Positions 15,825 to 24,998 are shown, numbered from the stretch's first letter. The stretch: DNA of 64,000 bases from Clostridium beijerinckii HUN142 (GCF_000621745.1 NZ_JHXK01000025.1:1-64000); one strand, 5' to 3'. Numbers and translations: made by a program. Notes: generated from the sequence alone by a model not told the origin.

Positions 15825-16490
15825 ATGGCAACATTATACGGAATAGGGGTAGGACCTGGAGATACTGAGCTTTTAACTGTAAAGGCAGTAAGAACAATAG
15901 AGAGGTGTCAAGTTGTAGTTGCACCATCTGCTACTGAAGGAGGAGAAAGCATTGCACTTGAGACAGCTAAGGAATATATAAAACCAGGTACTGAAGTCAT
16001 TGTGAAGCATTTTCCGATGGGAAAGAAAGACAGAGTAATAAAAGCATTGGAAGCTTATGAATTTATAGAAGCAAGGCTTAAGGAAGGAAAGGATGTTGCG
16101 TTTTTAACCATTGGAGATCCGTATATTTACAGTACATACAGTCATATGTTAAAGCACGTTAGAGATTGTGGATTTGATGTTCAAACAATTCCTGGAATAA
16201 CATCTTTTTGTGCGGCTGCGAGCTTAGTTAATAGAACTTTAGTTGTAGGTGACGAGAAGCTAGTGGTTATGCCGGTTACTAAAGTCAAAGAAATAACAGA
16301 TGAGAAGTTTATTGTAATAATGAAAGTATACAAGCACGAAGAGGAAGTTATAGATATATTAGAGGAAAAAGGCTTTGATTATGTTTACGCAAGTAGAGTT
16401 GGCAGAGAAGGGGAAACAGTTTTAACTGAGAGAGAAGAAATATTAAAACTTAGAGATTATATGTCTTTAATAATAGCAAGCAGGGAATAA
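15825..16490 (+). CDS. cbiL: Cobalt-factor II (precorrin-2) C20-methyltransferase
   Basis: A 221-residue tetrapyrrole methylase. YGIGVGPGDTELLTVKAV is the CbiL/CobI N-terminus, FLTIGDPYIYSTY is the central motif, and IPGITSFCAAAS follows. It methylates C20, the first methylation after cobalt insertion. GGAAGAGAGGA precedes the ATG. The gene order C-D-E-T-L-F-G resembles other clostridial cbi operons. Confidence 0.95.
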   Translation: MATLYGIGVGPGDTELLTVKAVRTIERCQVVVAPSATEGGESIALETAKEYIKPGTEVIVKHFPMGKKDRVIKALEAYEFIEARLKEGKDVAFLTIGDPYIYSTYSHMLKHVRDCGFDVQTIPGITSFCAAASLVNRTLVVGDEKLVVMPVTKVKEITDEKFIVIMKVYKHEEEVIDILEEKGFDYVYASRVGREGETVLTEREEILKLRDYMSLIIASRE

Positions 16491-16540
16491 ATATAATAAA
16501 AAGTTAATTAACTTAATATTAAAAAAGGAGTGTTTTAAGT

Positions 16541-17311
16541 ATGGTTTATTTTATAGGAGCAGGTCCTGGAGCAGCGGATTTAATAACTGTTAGAGGTCGT
16601 GATTTATTAGAGAGAGCAGATGTTGTAATATATGCAGGTTCTTTAGTTTCAAAAGAGCACTTAGAATATTGCAGACCAGATGTTCAAATTTATAATTCTG
16701 CTAATATGACTTTAGAGGATGTAATGGAAATAATGACGATGGAAGAACAAATGGGCAAGTTGGTTGTAAGGTTGCATACAGGTGATCCATCAATTTATGG
16801 AGCTATAAGAGAACAAATGGTTGAACTTGACAGGGTTAGTGTACCTTATGAAGTTGTTCCTGGTGTAAGTTCATTTACAGGCGCAGCAGCAGCTATAAAT
16901 AGAGAATTTACATTACCAGGGGTATCACAAACTGTCATTTTAACAAGGATTGAGGGAAGAACTCCTGTTCCAGCAAATGAGGATCTTGAAACATTGGCAT
17001 CTATTGGAGCATCAATGGCTATATTTTTATCTATTTCAATGATAGACAAAGTTGTTGAAAAACTTAGAAAAGGGTATAAAAAGAATGTTCCAATAGCTGT
17101 AGTCGAAAGAGCTACATGGCCTGATCAAAGAGTAATCATGGGAACTCTTGATGATATAGCAGAAAAAGTTAAGGAAAATAATATTACTAAATGTGCTCAA
17201 ATATTAGTTGGAGATTTTATTGATAGCGATTTTGAAAAAAGCTTGTTATATGATAAGAGCTTTTCGCATATGTTCAGAGACGCTGAGGATACAAGTAATG
17301 AATCCAAATAA
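16541..17311 (+). CDS. cbiF: Cobalt-precorrin-4 (C11)-methyltransferase
   Basis: A 256-residue tetrapyrrole methylase. It begins VYFIGAGPGAADLITVRG and contains RLHTGDPSIYGAIREQ and VPGVSSFTGAAAA, the CbiF/CobM signature; the C-terminal VVERATWPDQ matches too. It methylates C11 of cobalt-precorrin-4. AAAAAGGAG precedes the ATG. The last 14 bases overlap the start of cbiG, indicating translational coupling. Confidence 0.95.
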   Translation: MVYFIGAGPGAADLITVRGRDLLERADVVIYAGSLVSKEHLEYCRPDVQIYNSANMTLEDVMEIMTMEEQMGKLVVRLHTGDPSIYGAIREQMVELDRVSVPYEVVPGVSSFTGAAAAINREFTLPGVSQTVILTRIEGRTPVPANEDLETLASIGASMAIFLSISMIDKVVEKLRKGYKKNVPIAVVERATWPDQRVIMGTLDDIAEKVKENNITKCAQILVGDFIDSDFEKSLLYDKSFSHMFRDAEDTSNESK

Positions 17312-18431
17312 TAAAGGTATATCTACAAAGTCTTCAAATGAGGAGATAAATTCATTTAGCAAAAATATAAGTATAATTTGTCCGTCTCCTAAAGGGAAAG
17401 AAATAGCTTTGAAGCTTCAAGAAAGCTTGAATGTAAGAATATATATAAAAGAAAATAATCCATCACACGATCATATTAATAGCGGAAAGTCAGAAATAAG
17501 CACTTTCATATATGGTGAAGACTTCAGTTTAAATACTATTACAAAAGAAGCTATGAATAATTCAGAAGGTATTATATTTATATCTTCAACAGGAATTGCA
17601 GTAAGAGCAATAGCTCCATTTCTTAAAGGTAAGGATAAAGATCCGGGAGTTGTAGTAGTTGATCTATCGTCTAAATATGCAATAAATATATTAAGCGGAC
17701 ATTTAGGTGGAGGCAATGAGCTTACTTTTAAAGTATCGGAAATTTTACATTCTATGCCGATTATAACTACAGCAAGTGATAATTTAGGATTGATTGCCCC
17801 AGATATTTTTGCTAAAGAAAATAATCTAATTATTGAAGATTTAAAAAAGGCCAAATATATTGCAGCGCTTTTAATTGATAAAAAAGTAATTGGAATTAAA
17901 GATGATTATAATACAATTGAAATTAGCAATGGATACGAAAAAATACAGTGCTTAAGAGAGGACTGTATTTGGATAACTCATTGCTTAAAAAACGGCAATA
18001 ATGAAGAGGATGAAAAAATTGATTATTCTAGGATACTTAGACTTATAAAAAAAGATATAGTTTTAGGTATTGGTTGTAGAAAAGATACAACTTATGAAAA
18101 ATTATATGACTTTGTAAATACAAATTTAATAAAATATAATTTAGATATAAGAGCGGTGTCAGGCATTGTTTCTGTAGATATTAAAGCTAATGAAGAAGGT
18201 ATTATCAAATTAGCGGAAAAAATTAATTGTCCATTCAAAACTTTTAGTAAAGAAGAAATAAAAATCGTTCAAGATAAATATGATAAAAGTGAATTTGTAT
18301 TTAAGACACTCGGAGTAACTGGAGTTTGTGAGCCTTGTGTTGATCTTGCCGGTGCAGAGGTTATTATAAGTAAAATAAAGCATGAAGGTATGACTCTGGC
18401 TATAGGAGTACTTAAAAACAGATTGGAATAA
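17298..18431 (+). CDS. cbiG: Cobalt-precorrin-5A hydrolase
   Basis: A 377-residue enzyme that opens the lactone of cobalt-precorrin-5A and releases acetaldehyde. The N-terminal domain shows IIFISSTGIAVRAIAPF and LSGHLGGGNEL; the C-terminal domain has LGIGCRKDTTYEKL and ends in GVTGVCEPCVDLAG, all typical of CbiG. ATG 17298 overlaps the end of cbiF by 14 bases and has GAGG just upstream; the frame stays open further back inside cbiF, which is not a real extension. It is a stand-alone CbiG, without the CbiH fusion seen in some genomes, and it ends the operon here. Confidence 0.94.
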   Translation: MNPNNKGISTKSSNEEINSFSKNISIICPSPKGKEIALKLQESLNVRIYIKENNPSHDHINSGKSEISTFIYGEDFSLNTITKEAMNNSEGIIFISSTGIAVRAIAPFLKGKDKDPGVVVVDLSSKYAINILSGHLGGGNELTFKVSEILHSMPIITTASDNLGLIAPDIFAKENNLIIEDLKKAKYIAALLIDKKVIGIKDDYNTIEISNGYEKIQCLREDCIWITHCLKNGNNEEDEKIDYSRILRLIKKDIVLGIGCRKDTTYEKLYDFVNTNLIKYNLDIRAVSGIVSVDIKANEEGIIKLAEKINCPFKTFSKEEIKIVQDKYDKSEFVFKTLGVTGVCEPCVDLAGAEVIISKIKHEGMTLAIGVLKNRLE

Positions 18432-18525
18432 ATTCTAAAATCCAGCCCTAAGGTTTATATATTGGAAAAGTATGCTATAATATAGCTGATAAAGCATTTA
18501 TTTTAAAAAGTAGGGGAGAGAAAAT

Positions 18526-19158
18526 ATGACGATTTTGGACATGCTAAATAAAATGAATGAGAATAATAAATTAATGGCTAAATCATTAGAAATTATTAAA
18601 GATAACTATACAAGTTTAGTAAATGATAACTATGAATTGACTCTTGATGAAAATAGGGAATTAACTGTAAAGATTCCTAGCCTTGAAAGAAGAAATGAAT
18701 ATGTATATAAAAGCGTGGCTGAGTATTCTTATCCCTTAATTATGTGCATGAGAATCATAGAAAGTAGTAATGTTGAAAGATATAACTATATGTTGTCTAA
18801 ATTCATGGATTTATATAGAGATAAATTGGATTTATTATTTAAGGATGTACATATCGTTGATACATTAAAGGCGAAAATAGTAAAAACCAAAGATAGGATA
18901 GATTATGTAACATATTATTCTATTGCTACAGGTGCTATTGGTGCAGTATTATTGATTATATTTAACTTTACTAATAATGTAAAGAATGTGATTACAATAG
19001 GAATTATAGTTTTTTTTATTCTTGCACTAGTTATGCAGATTACAAAAGAAAGCCAAGTGAAAAAAATAGTTGATGCATATATAAGTTTAATAAAAACAGA
19101 ATGGTATCAAAAAGAATTAACTAAACAATATACATATCTTTGCAATTTTATAGAATAA
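18526..19158 (+). CDS. Membrane protein of unknown function
   Basis: A 210-residue protein. The first 120 residues are charged and mostly helical, probably cytoplasmic with coiled-coil character (LNKMNENNKLMAKSLEII). Two adjacent hydrophobic segments at about 131-150 and 155-172 form a membrane hairpin, followed by a helical tail to residue 210. No family is recognised. AGGGGAGAG precedes the ATG. A TATAAT-like word near 18475 suggests its own promoter, and a terminator follows, so it is probably monocistronic rather than part of the cbi operon. Confidence 0.6.
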   Translation: MTILDMLNKMNENNKLMAKSLEIIKDNYTSLVNDNYELTLDENRELTVKIPSLERRNEYVYKSVAEYSYPLIMCMRIIESSNVERYNYMLSKFMDLYRDKLDLLFKDVHIVDTLKAKIVKTKDRIDYVTYYSIATGAIGAVLLIIFNFTNNVKNVITIGIIVFFILALVMQITKESQVKKIVDAYISLIKTEWYQKELTKQYTYLCNFIE

Positions 19159-19194
19159 TATAAATTCATTTTCATTAACTAAATGTTGTATACT

Positions 19195-19230
19195 AAAAAA
19201 CTTACTAAAAATTTATTTAGTAAGTTTTTT
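19195..19230. terminator. Bidirectional terminator
   Basis: AAAAAACTTACTAAA is mirrored by TTTAGTAAGTTTTTT. It separates the plus-strand membrane gene from convergent treR and can serve both. Confidence 0.85.
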
Positions 19231-19294
19231 GCTTTAAGTTTTGATCCTAATTTATATTAATGATTCTAAGAAGAAAAAATATTACTCAGCATGA

Positions 19295-20014
19295 TTAAAC
19301 ATTTTTTCTTAGAGATGATGATTCAACAAATACGAATTTATCTGGTCTATGACGAGATTCGGTATATTCAAAAAGTTTACCGGAATCAGTATAAGCATAT
19401 GTTTTTACGACAGCAACACAATCATATGTACCTAAATCTAAAAATCTTTTATCTAATTCTGTTGCATGTTCAACAACAATAATTTTTTTTGAAGCAAGAA
19501 TCTTTGTATTTAAATCTTTTTCAATATATTCATACACGGAATTTTGAGCAATTTCTATAGTTAAATCTTTTGCTACATCTGCACTAAAATAATTTACATC
19601 AAGGATAATAGGTTCATTATCATAAAATCTTATTCTATGAAGATGATATACTTCTGTATCTAATTTTAAAGCTGTTATTCTTGATAAGGATTCATCTATA
19701 GTTATTTTTGAGAAATGCACAACACTAGTAGTGAATTTCTTTCTTGTATGTAATTCCTGTAATCCAAGTAGATTTCCAATAGGAAGTTCTATTGATTCTC
19801 TGCTTTCTAATATGATTACGCCCTTACCTTTAACGCTTTTAACATATCCGTCTTTGCTCAATTCATTAATTGCTCTTCTAACAGTATTTCTACTACATTT
19901 AAACTTATCAACTAGTTCCATTTCAGTAGGAAGCATCATAGAACTATCATACTTACCATTATCTATATTACTTTTTAATATGTGATATATATCTTTAAAT
20001 TTTACATTAGGCAA
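19295..20014 (-). CDS. treR: GntR-family trehalose operon repressor
   Basis: A 239-residue regulator with an N-terminal winged helix (KYDSSMMLPTEMELVDKF..CSRNTVRRAINEL..GYVKSVKGKGVI), then a UTRA-type ligand domain (about 85-235). It is divergent from the trehalose PTS gene, so it most likely represses treP-treA and is relieved by trehalose-6-phosphate, as known for TreR of Bacillus. The frame opens at GTG 20023, but that codon touches the AAGGGAG ribosome site; TTG 20014, at about 7 bases, is the better start. Several palindromes suited to a dimeric repressor lie in the divergent region. Confidence 0.88.
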   Translation of the reverse strand: MPNVKFKDIYHILKSNIDNGKYDSSMMLPTEMELVDKFKCSRNTVRRAINELSKDGYVKSVKGKGVIILESRESIELPIGNLLGLQELHTRKKFTTSVVHFSKITIDESLSRITALKLDTEVYHLHRIRFYDNEPIILDVNYFSADVAKDLTIEIAQNSVYEYIEKDLNTKILASKKIIVVEHATELDKRFLDLGTYDCVAVVKTYAYTDSGKLFEYTESRHRPDKFVFVESSSLRKNV

Positions 20015-20310
20015 AGTTAACACTCCCTTAAGTTATCTTGAGGTATATATGTGACAGTCGAATTTCGACATTGATATAGGTTTCAATGAATATATTATAC
20101 TTTATTTCTTTTAATAAGTTAACTAAATAATTGAAGTGGAGTAATGAATTACTTAGTGTAACTTAAAGATGTAGATAATGTTTATTTAATTTATATCAAC
20201 ATAATTTGGATTTTACATACATAAGACTACATAGAATTTATAAAATTGAACTTGATTTGATAAATTAGCAGAAGGATAAAAATTCTGAAATTTGAATAGG
20301 TTATTTGAAC

Positions 20311-20344
20311 AAATTTAAAATGTGTTTAAACATATTTTAAATTT
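20311..20344. promoter_or_regulatory. 34-bp near-perfect palindrome, candidate TreR operator 1
   Basis: Both arms (AAATTTAAAAT.TGTTT) mirror each other around a central GTTTAAAC at 20324-20331, with one mismatch pair. It lies about 80 bases upstream of the treP -35. Confidence 0.65.
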
Positions 20345-20391
20345 GATTTATATGATGTATTGGCTTAAATACTATGTATTAAACATTTTCA

Positions 20392-20415
20392 AAAAATTTG
20401 TTTAAACAAATTTTT
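20392..20415. promoter_or_regulatory. 24-bp perfect palindrome, candidate TreR operator 2
   Basis: AAAAATTTGTTT is mirrored exactly, again centred on GTTTAAAC (20400-20407). It ends 9 bases before the treP -35, well placed for repression. Confidence 0.7.
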
Positions 20416-20424
20416 AAAATATTA

Positions 20425-20453
20425 TTGACTATATGTTTAAAATAGATTATGAT
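20425..20453 (+). promoter_or_regulatory. treP promoter
   Basis: TTGACT (20425-20430), a 17-base spacer containing TGTTTAAAA, and TATGAT (20448-20453). The spacer half-site resembles the flanking palindromes. Confidence 0.8.
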
Positions 20454-20462
20454 GATATTGTA

Positions 20463-20476
20463 AACATTTAAATGTT
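20463..20476. promoter_or_regulatory. 14-bp palindrome near the treP transcription start
   Basis: AACATTTAAATGTT is a perfect palindrome about 10 bases after the -10. It is related to the upstream operators by the TTTAAA centre and would block initiation if bound. Confidence 0.5.
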
Positions 20477-20594
20477 AGGTTTAATATAAAATTTATTAAT
20501 TAATTGTTCAATTGGACTAATACAAAACAAAATTGTATTAATATTCATGAACTTATTCTTTAAAGTAATAAAAATCAAATTGGAGGTTTTAATA

Positions 20595-22010
20595 ATGGGG
20601 AAATTTCAAAATGATGCAAAAGAACTATTAAAGCTAGTTGGTGGAAAAGAAAACATCTCAGCAGTTACACATTGTGTTACTAGAATGAGATTTGTATTAA
20701 ACGATCCAAGTAAAGCTGGCGTAAGTGAAATTGAGAAATTAAAAAGTGTAAAAGGAACATTTACACAAGCAGGACAGTTCCAAGTTATAATTGGTAATGA
20801 AGTATCAACATTTTATAATGACTTTATAGCAGTTTCAGGAATAGATGGAGTAAGTAAAGATGCAGTAAAAGATGTTGCTAAAAACAATATGACTTTTATA
20901 CAAAAACTTATGGCAAATATAGCAGAAATATTTTCGCCACTTATTCCAGCAATCATCGTTGGAGGTTTGATTTTAGGATTTAGAAATGTTATAGGAGATA
21001 TGAAATTATTAGAAGGCGGAACAAAATCTTTAGTTGAAGTATCTCAGTTCTGGGCTGGGACAAACAGTTTCTTATGGTTAATTGGAGAAGCTATATTCCA
21101 CTTCCTACCAGTAGGTATTACATGGTCAATTACAAAGAAAATGGGGACAACCCAAATTCTTGGTATAGTTTTAGGTATTACATTAGTTTCACCACAACTT
21201 TTAAATGCATATGCAGTGGCAGGTACACCAGCTGATAAAATTCCATTCTGGGATTTTGGATTTGCACATGTAAACATGATTGGATATCAAGCACAAGTTA
21301 TACCAGCTATACTTGCAGGTTTTGCATTAGTATTTCTTGAAAGAGGTGCAAGAAAGATAAGTCCAGCATCAATATCAATGATAGTTGTACCATTCTTTGC
21401 TTTAGTACCAGCTGTTTTAATAGCTCATATTGTTATAGGGCCTATAGGCTGGGCAATTGGTGCAGCTATTTCAAAAGTAGTATATGGTGGACTTACATCT
21501 TCATTTGGTATGATTTTTGCAGCGATCTTTGGATTCCTTTATGCACCACTTGTTATTACAGGACTTCACCACATGACAAATGCAATAGATCTTCAATTAA
21601 TGGCACAATTTGGAGGAACATCACTTTGGCCAATGATAGCTTTATCTAATATCGCACAAGGTTCAGCAGTTTTAGCTATGATATATTTACAAAGAAAGAA
21701 TCAAGAAGCTCAAGAAGTTAATGTACCAGCTTGTATTTCAGCTTACCTTGGAGTTACTGAACCAGCAATGTTTGGTGTTAACTTAAAGCATGGATTCCCA
21801 TTCTTCTGTGGAATGGCAGGATCAGCAATAGCAGCAATAATTTCAGTTGGAAGTGGCGTAATGGCAAACTCAATCGGTGTTGGAGGACTTCCAGGTATAT
21901 TATCAATAAAACCAGCGTTCATGATGATATTTGCATTAGCAATGCTTGTAGCAGTAGTAGTACCATTTGTTCTTACAGTAATTGTAGGGAAAAAGAAAGC
22001 AATAAGCTAG
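20595..22010 (+). CDS. treP: Trehalose-specific PTS enzyme IIBC
   Basis: A 471-residue membrane transporter importing trehalose and phosphorylating it to trehalose-6-phosphate. The IIB domain (about 1-85) has the phosphocysteine in AVTHCVTRMRFVL; the IIC domain (about 105-470) has about ten membrane segments with PLVITGLHHM and YLGVTEPAMFGVN, characteristic of glucoside PTS permeases. No IIA domain is fused or adjacent, so a shared glucose-type IIA is needed. ATG 20595 follows TTGGAGGT; the frame opens earlier at 20547 without a ribosome site. Trehalose rather than sucrose is assigned from the neighbouring phosphotrehalase. Confidence 0.92.
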   Translation: MGKFQNDAKELLKLVGGKENISAVTHCVTRMRFVLNDPSKAGVSEIEKLKSVKGTFTQAGQFQVIIGNEVSTFYNDFIAVSGIDGVSKDAVKDVAKNNMTFIQKLMANIAEIFSPLIPAIIVGGLILGFRNVIGDMKLLEGGTKSLVEVSQFWAGTNSFLWLIGEAIFHFLPVGITWSITKKMGTTQILGIVLGITLVSPQLLNAYAVAGTPADKIPFWDFGFAHVNMIGYQAQVIPAILAGFALVFLERGARKISPASISMIVVPFFALVPAVLIAHIVIGPIGWAIGAAISKVVYGGLTSSFGMIFAAIFGFLYAPLVITGLHHMTNAIDLQLMAQFGGTSLWPMIALSNIAQGSAVLAMIYLQRKNQEAQEVNVPACISAYLGVTEPAMFGVNLKHGFPFFCGMAGSAIAAIISVGSGVMANSIGVGGLPGILSIKPAFMMIFALAMLVAVVVPFVLTVIVGKKKAIS

Positions 22011-22028
22011 GATAGGAAGGAAGAAATT

Positions 22029-23681
22029 ATGAAGGATTTTAAGAAAAGTACTATTTATCAAATATATCCTAAATCATTTTATGATACAAACGGCGATGGA
22101 ATTGGAGATTTAAACGGAGTAATAGAAAAATTAGATTATTTGAAAAATTTGGGTATAGATTATATATGGCTTACTCCTTTTTATCCTTCTCCTCAAGTAG
22201 ATAACGGATATGATATCTCTGATTACTATAATATTGACCCAAGCTTTGGGACATTAGAAGATTTTGAAACCTTAGTACAAGAAGCAGAAAAAAGGGATAT
22301 ATATGTAATGCTTGATATGGTACTTAATCATACATCAACAGAACATGAATGGTTCAAAAAAGCTATAAGCGGAGATAGAAAATATAAAGATTTCTATATA
22401 TTTAAAGAATCGGAAAAAGATAAACCGCCTACAAATTGGGAATCTAAATTTGGTGGAAATGCATGGGAATATGTAGAAAAGTTTGATGAGTATTACCTAC
22501 ATCTTTTTGATAGAACTCAGGCAGATTTGAATTGGGATAATGAAGAAGTTAGAAATGAGATTTATGATGTTGTTAACTTTTGGCTTAAAAAAGGTGTCAA
22601 AGGATTAAGATTTGACGTTATAAATTTAATTTCAAAACCAGAAAAGTTTGAAAGCGATACAGAAGGGGATGGAAGAAGATTCTATACAGATGGTCCTAAG
22701 ATTCATGACTATCTCCACGAGCTTAATGAAAATACCTATGGAAAATATGAAGATATTATAACTGTGGGAGAAATGTCATCAACTTCTCTTGAGAATTGTA
22801 TAAGATATTCTAATCCAGAAGAAAAAGAATTATCAATGGTATTTAATTTTCACCATTTAAAAGTTGATTACTATAAAGGCGATAAATGGACTGTTATGGA
22901 TTTTGACTTTATGAAGTTGAAGGCGTTATTTAAAACTTGGCAAGAAGAAATTCAAAATGGGTGGAATGCTCTGTTTTGGTGTAATCATGATCAGCCTAGA
23001 ATAGTTTCTAGGTTTGGAAATGATAAAGAATATTTAAAAGAAAGTGCTAAAATGCTGGCAACCACAATTCACATGATTAGAGGGACCCCATATGTATATC
23101 AAGGTGAAGAGATTGGAATGACAAACCCATATTTCGATAGCATAGAGAAGTATAGAGATGTAGAATCTATAAATTATTATAATATTTTAAAAGAGCAAGG
23201 AAAATCTGAAGAAGAGATATTGAAGATTTTAAAGGTAAAGTCTCGTGACAATTCTAGAACTCCAGTACAATGGGATGATAGTGAAAATGCCGGATTTACT
23301 AAAGGTGAACCATGGATACCTGTTAGTAGTGAATATAAAAGAATAAATGTTGAACAAGCATTAAAGGATGAAGATTCGATTTTCTATCATTATCAAAAGC
23401 TAATAAGGTTGAGAAAAGATTATGAAGTGATTTCAAATGGAAGTATAAAGTTCATTCTTGAAGAAGATAATAAGGTACTTTCATATGTAAGAACTTTAGG
23501 TGACGCTACAGTACTTGTCATAAATAATTTTTATGGAGAAAGCACAAAAGTAGAGATTCCAGATGAATATGCAAATAAAAGTGCTAAGAGTAAAATATTA
23601 ATATCAAATTATAAAGATAGTAGTGTATTAAATAAAGAGTTAAATTTAAGGCCATTTGAATCAATTGTATATCATATATAG
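22029..23681 (+). CDS. treA: Trehalose-6-phosphate hydrolase (GH13)
   Basis: A 550-residue cytoplasmic alpha-glucosidase family enzyme that splits trehalose-6-phosphate to glucose and glucose-6-phosphate. It begins STIYQIYPKSFYDTNGDG and contains DMVLNHTS, the nucleophile region GLRFDVINLI, the acid Glu in VGEMSS and NHDQPR, all GH13 active-site regions. Length matches TreA/TreC. It starts 18 bases after treP with AGGAAGGAAG as ribosome site, so the two are one operon. No ordinary terminator follows; a large palindromic repeat does. Confidence 0.93.
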   Translation: MKDFKKSTIYQIYPKSFYDTNGDGIGDLNGVIEKLDYLKNLGIDYIWLTPFYPSPQVDNGYDISDYYNIDPSFGTLEDFETLVQEAEKRDIYVMLDMVLNHTSTEHEWFKKAISGDRKYKDFYIFKESEKDKPPTNWESKFGGNAWEYVEKFDEYYLHLFDRTQADLNWDNEEVRNEIYDVVNFWLKKGVKGLRFDVINLISKPEKFESDTEGDGRRFYTDGPKIHDYLHELNENTYGKYEDIITVGEMSSTSLENCIRYSNPEEKELSMVFNFHHLKVDYYKGDKWTVMDFDFMKLKALFKTWQEEIQNGWNALFWCNHDQPRIVSRFGNDKEYLKESAKMLATTIHMIRGTPYVYQGEEIGMTNPYFDSIEKYRDVESINYYNILKEQGKSEEEILKILKVKSRDNSRTPVQWDDSENAGFTKGEPWIPVSSEYKRINVEQALKDEDSIFYHYQKLIRLRKDYEVISNGSIKFILEEDNKVLSYVRTLGDATVLVINNFYGESTKVEIPDEYANKSAKSKILISNYKDSSVLNKELNLRPFESIVYHI

Positions 23682-23695
23682 ATATCCCAATTTAT

Positions 23696-23989
23696 AATTA
23701 GACTTATGTGATAACTTACCGAAATCATAAATATTTTGATTCCGAAAAGCTATGAAAATATCGCTGAAGGTTCTAAGCAGCAGGTTGTATCCACTTTAGC
23801 ATGCTCCAACTTTCAGTTTGACAAGCTAAAATGGAACAATCTACGGCTAAAAACCTTTAACAGCTCATTTTCAAATGTTTTCTTCATATTATGACCCTTG
23901 TGGTTACAAATATATTTATGATTTCTAGTGAAGATATTAAATTAAAGTTTTAGGAACTTTGTGAATATGTTCATCTAATAAGTCTAATT
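23696..23989. repeat. Large imperfect palindrome, interspersed repeat family A, copy 1
   Basis: The ends are an inverted repeat, AATTAGACTTAT (23696-23707) and ATAAGTCTAATT (23978-23989). Inside, AAATCATAAATAT, TGAAAAT, GAAGGTT and GTTGTATCCACTTTAGC have mirrored partners on the right side (ATATTTATGATTT, ATTTTCA, AACCTTT, GCTAAAATGGAACAATC). The whole 294 bases could fold into one long hairpin. No coding frame is seen. A related sequence lies at 30385-30545 on the other strand. Confidence 0.7.
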
Positions 23990-24013
23990 CTTAAAATGTT
24001 CATCTATAGAAAA

Positions 24014-24037
24014 TCAGGAACTTTAAAAGTATACGAT
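24014..24037 (+). repeat. Possible partial family B repeat
   Basis: TCAGGAACTTTAAAAGTATA resembles the family B core TACTGGAACTTTAAATGTAA. The match is short and could be chance. Confidence 0.25.
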
Positions 24038-24050
24038 ATATAGAAATAAC

Positions 24051-24091
24051 AGTAGCAACTGCTCAGCAAATGGGCGGTTGTTACTTTTTTG
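24051..24091 (+). terminator. Orphan intrinsic terminator
   Basis: AGTAGCAACTGCTCA pairs with TGGGCGGTTGTTACT, followed by six T. It lies 370 bases past treA, so it ends either a long treA 3' untranslated region or a small RNA. Bases 24092-24390 hold no other recognisable feature. Confidence 0.75.
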
Positions 24092-24390
24092 TACAGAAAT
24101 TTATTGGAGCTTCCAGTGTTAATACGTGAGTTTATAATCTTTTATGTGCGTAGTTTATATATAGGTAGAGAAAATATGAAGTTAAAGTTAGTTATATTAA
24201 TATTTAATGAAGAGGCTGGTGGTTTTAGAAGATAAGTCTTGTAAGAATAGGAATTAATATAAAAGCTATATTAATATATCTTATGAATTAGTATAATAAT
24301 TAAATAAGATATATTATTAAGAAGGAAGGTGGATTAGCTCTGGGTATACTATTAAAGTTATTAAAGTATGCTGCAGACTAAAATGAAATT

Positions 24391-24882
24391 ATGAATGAGA
24401 AGATTAGTACTATAATAAATGAAATGATAAAATACTATGCAAAAGATCCAAGAAGGGTTAATCACTTTTTAAAAGTGTTTTCTTTTGCAAAATCTATAGG
24501 GGAACTTGAAAATATAGATAAGAAGACTCAGGAAATTTTAGAAGTAGCTGCAGTAATGCATGATATAGGGATAAAAATTAGTGAAGAAAAATATAATTCT
24601 TCTGCTGGAAATTATCAGGAACTCGAAGGACCTCCGGTTGCAAAGGAAATGCTTTCAAAATTTAATTTTAGTGAAGAATTTATTGAAAGAGTATGCTATT
24701 TAATTGGGCATCATCATACATATAGCAAAATCGATGGTATTGATTATCAAATATTAATAGAAGCTGATTTTTTAGTTAACATTTATGAGGATGAAATAAA
24801 AACTCCCCAAATTGAAATTATTAAAGAAAAGTATTTTAAGACAAAAACGGGAAAGGATTTCTTAGTTAATTTGTATTTGTAA
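24391..24882 (+). CDS. HD-domain phosphohydrolase
   Basis: A 163-residue soluble protein with HD-fold metal residues: the first His in RVNHFLKV (about 22), the HD pair in VMHDIGIK (about 57-58), and further His in LIGHHHTYSK (about 112-114) with Asp in IEADFLVN. These make a metal-dependent phosphohydrolase of the small HD family that may act on nucleotides; the substrate is unknown. No good ribosome site precedes ATG 24391. A strong AAGGAAGG near 24324 lies too far upstream and is cut off by stops, so the true start is uncertain. Confidence 0.8.
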   Translation: MNEKISTIINEMIKYYAKDPRRVNHFLKVFSFAKSIGELENIDKKTQEILEVAAVMHDIGIKISEEKYNSSAGNYQELEGPPVAKEMLSKFNFSEEFIERVCYLIGHHHTYSKIDGIDYQILIEADFLVNIYEDEIKTPQIEIIKEKYFKTKTGKDFLVNLYL

Positions 24883-24998
24883 TAATTGATAAGATAAGAT
24901 CATTTAAGAAATATTTACAAAATATGATGCAATAAATGATTGACATATTCATATTATGTAGTAAATTTGTTAATAAAACAATTAAGGGAATGATAATT

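Noticed and set aside
19291-19482. Plus-strand frame opposite treR
   Set aside because: Antisense shadow of the UTRA domain coding sequence, with no ribosome site.
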